Shown piece by piece: positions 63,920 through 64,000 of a stretch of DNA of 64,000 nucleotides. Origin of the DNA: Saprospirales bacterium. Its GTDB lineage: Bacteria; Bacteroidota; Bacteroidia; Chitinophagales; Saprospiraceae. The stretch spans positions 13,429 through 77,428 of the forward strand of contig JADJBL010000027.1 of the NCBI GenBank assembly GCA_016703765.1. The letters are read 5' to 3'. Every line of letters starts with the position of its first letter. Positions within the stretch are counted from its first letter, which is position 1. The notes below the pieces were generated by a model that did not search any database, was not told where the DNA came from, and saw only the letters and a program-made list of their open reading frames with translations. The position numbers and the translations under genes were made by a program.

Positions 63920-64000
63920 ATGGAATACCAAAGGAACGGCTTATCCTCCGCCCATCACCGAAGACGACGCGGCATTCACTGTCGAGTTGCTGAACTCGCC
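63920..64000 (+). CDS. GNAT-family acetyltransferase, N-terminus only
   Basis: The first 81 bases, cut by the window edge. Read as given, the frame makes no sense for long, but adding one A (GAATA to GAAATA, about 63925) and one C (CGCCCATC to CGCCCCATC, about 63951) gives ERLILRPITEDDAAFTVELL, a typical RimJ-like GNAT start. The two missing homopolymer bases in about 30 bases fit the poor quality of this end. Acceptor unknown. Confidence 0.45.
   Translation, partial: MEYQRNGLSSAHHRRRRGIHCRVAELA

Noticed and set aside
1..64000. tRNA or rRNA genes, prophage or integrative element
   Set aside because: I saw no cloverleaf-like intergenic sequence with a TTCGA-type arm, no integrase, transposase or phage structural genes. 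A covariance-model search would settle the tRNA question.

Overview
The window looks like a chromosomal stretch of a GC-rich member of the Bacteroidota, most likely the Saprospiria (Lewinella/Haliscomenobacter-like). Evidence: several secreted proteins end in a type IX secretion (T9SS) C-terminal sorting domain, there is a TonB receptor with an N-terminal carboxypeptidase-regulatory domain, a lipoprotein carries a CKDDE-type surface-export signal, Shine-Dalgarno sequences are mostly absent, and promoter matches fit the Bacteroidota TAnnTTTG -7 box. I saw no rRNA, tRNA, CRISPR array, phage or complete insertion sequence.

Layout. 0-6 kb: 3' end of msrA, an orphan transhydrogenase alpha subunit, an outer-membrane porin-like protein, acetyl-CoA synthetase and an MDR oxidoreductase. 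6-14 kb: polyhydroxyalkanoate (PHA) locus with two acetoacetyl-CoA reductases, a thiolase, a phasin-like protein and the class III synthase PhaE/PhaC. With the upstream acs this gives a full acetate to polyhydroxybutyrate route. 14-24 kb: a sodium:solute symporter, an FkbM methyltransferase, then a same-strand run of a cytoplasmic alpha/beta hydrolase, acyl-CoA synthetase, surface lipoprotein, outer-membrane barrel, lipoprotein hydrolase, Pta-like P-loop protein and a phosphoesterase; I read the first five as a possible acyl-ester uptake system. 24-34.6 kb: one gene for a ~3560-residue T9SS surface protein (beta-helix, Ig/PKD-like, SprB, HYR-like, dockerin-like and cohesin-like parts), split in this sequence by two compensating single-base indels. 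34.7-49 kb: a Cys/Met PLP enzyme, rluD, a LuxC-type acyl-CoA reductase, a T9SS esterase-like protein, a TonB receptor (one frameshift), ZIP transporter, PAP2 phosphatase, phosphoglucosamine mutase, cysteine desulfurase and a WD40 protein. 49-64 kb: accessory genes, many with indels: an AT-rich lipoprotein, an ArsR-AHSA1-DUF4256 set, a REP-like hairpin island, a cupin, AraC regulator with a VWA protein, DUF1801, LTD-CotH-T9SS and FG-GAP-T9SS proteins, a heavily damaged serine hydrolase with BTRD1 repeats, and the start of a GNAT gene.

The most unusual signal is a family of five intergenic palindromes (about 11.85, 19.49, 34.64, 38.1 and 42.67 kb) built from a TGACTAGTGACTGG-like unit. They sit exactly on gene ends: six of the seven flanking stop codons lie inside the repeat, and five of these form an in-frame tandem TAG-TGA stop. 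Other intergenic hairpins with unrelated sequence but the same architecture (arms made of a short tandem unit plus its inverted copy) occur throughout.

Many reading-frame breaks are single-base changes in short homopolymers, and damage is densest at about 50.1-51.4 kb and beyond 61.9 kb. Residual sequencing or assembly error is therefore as likely as true pseudogenes in those places.
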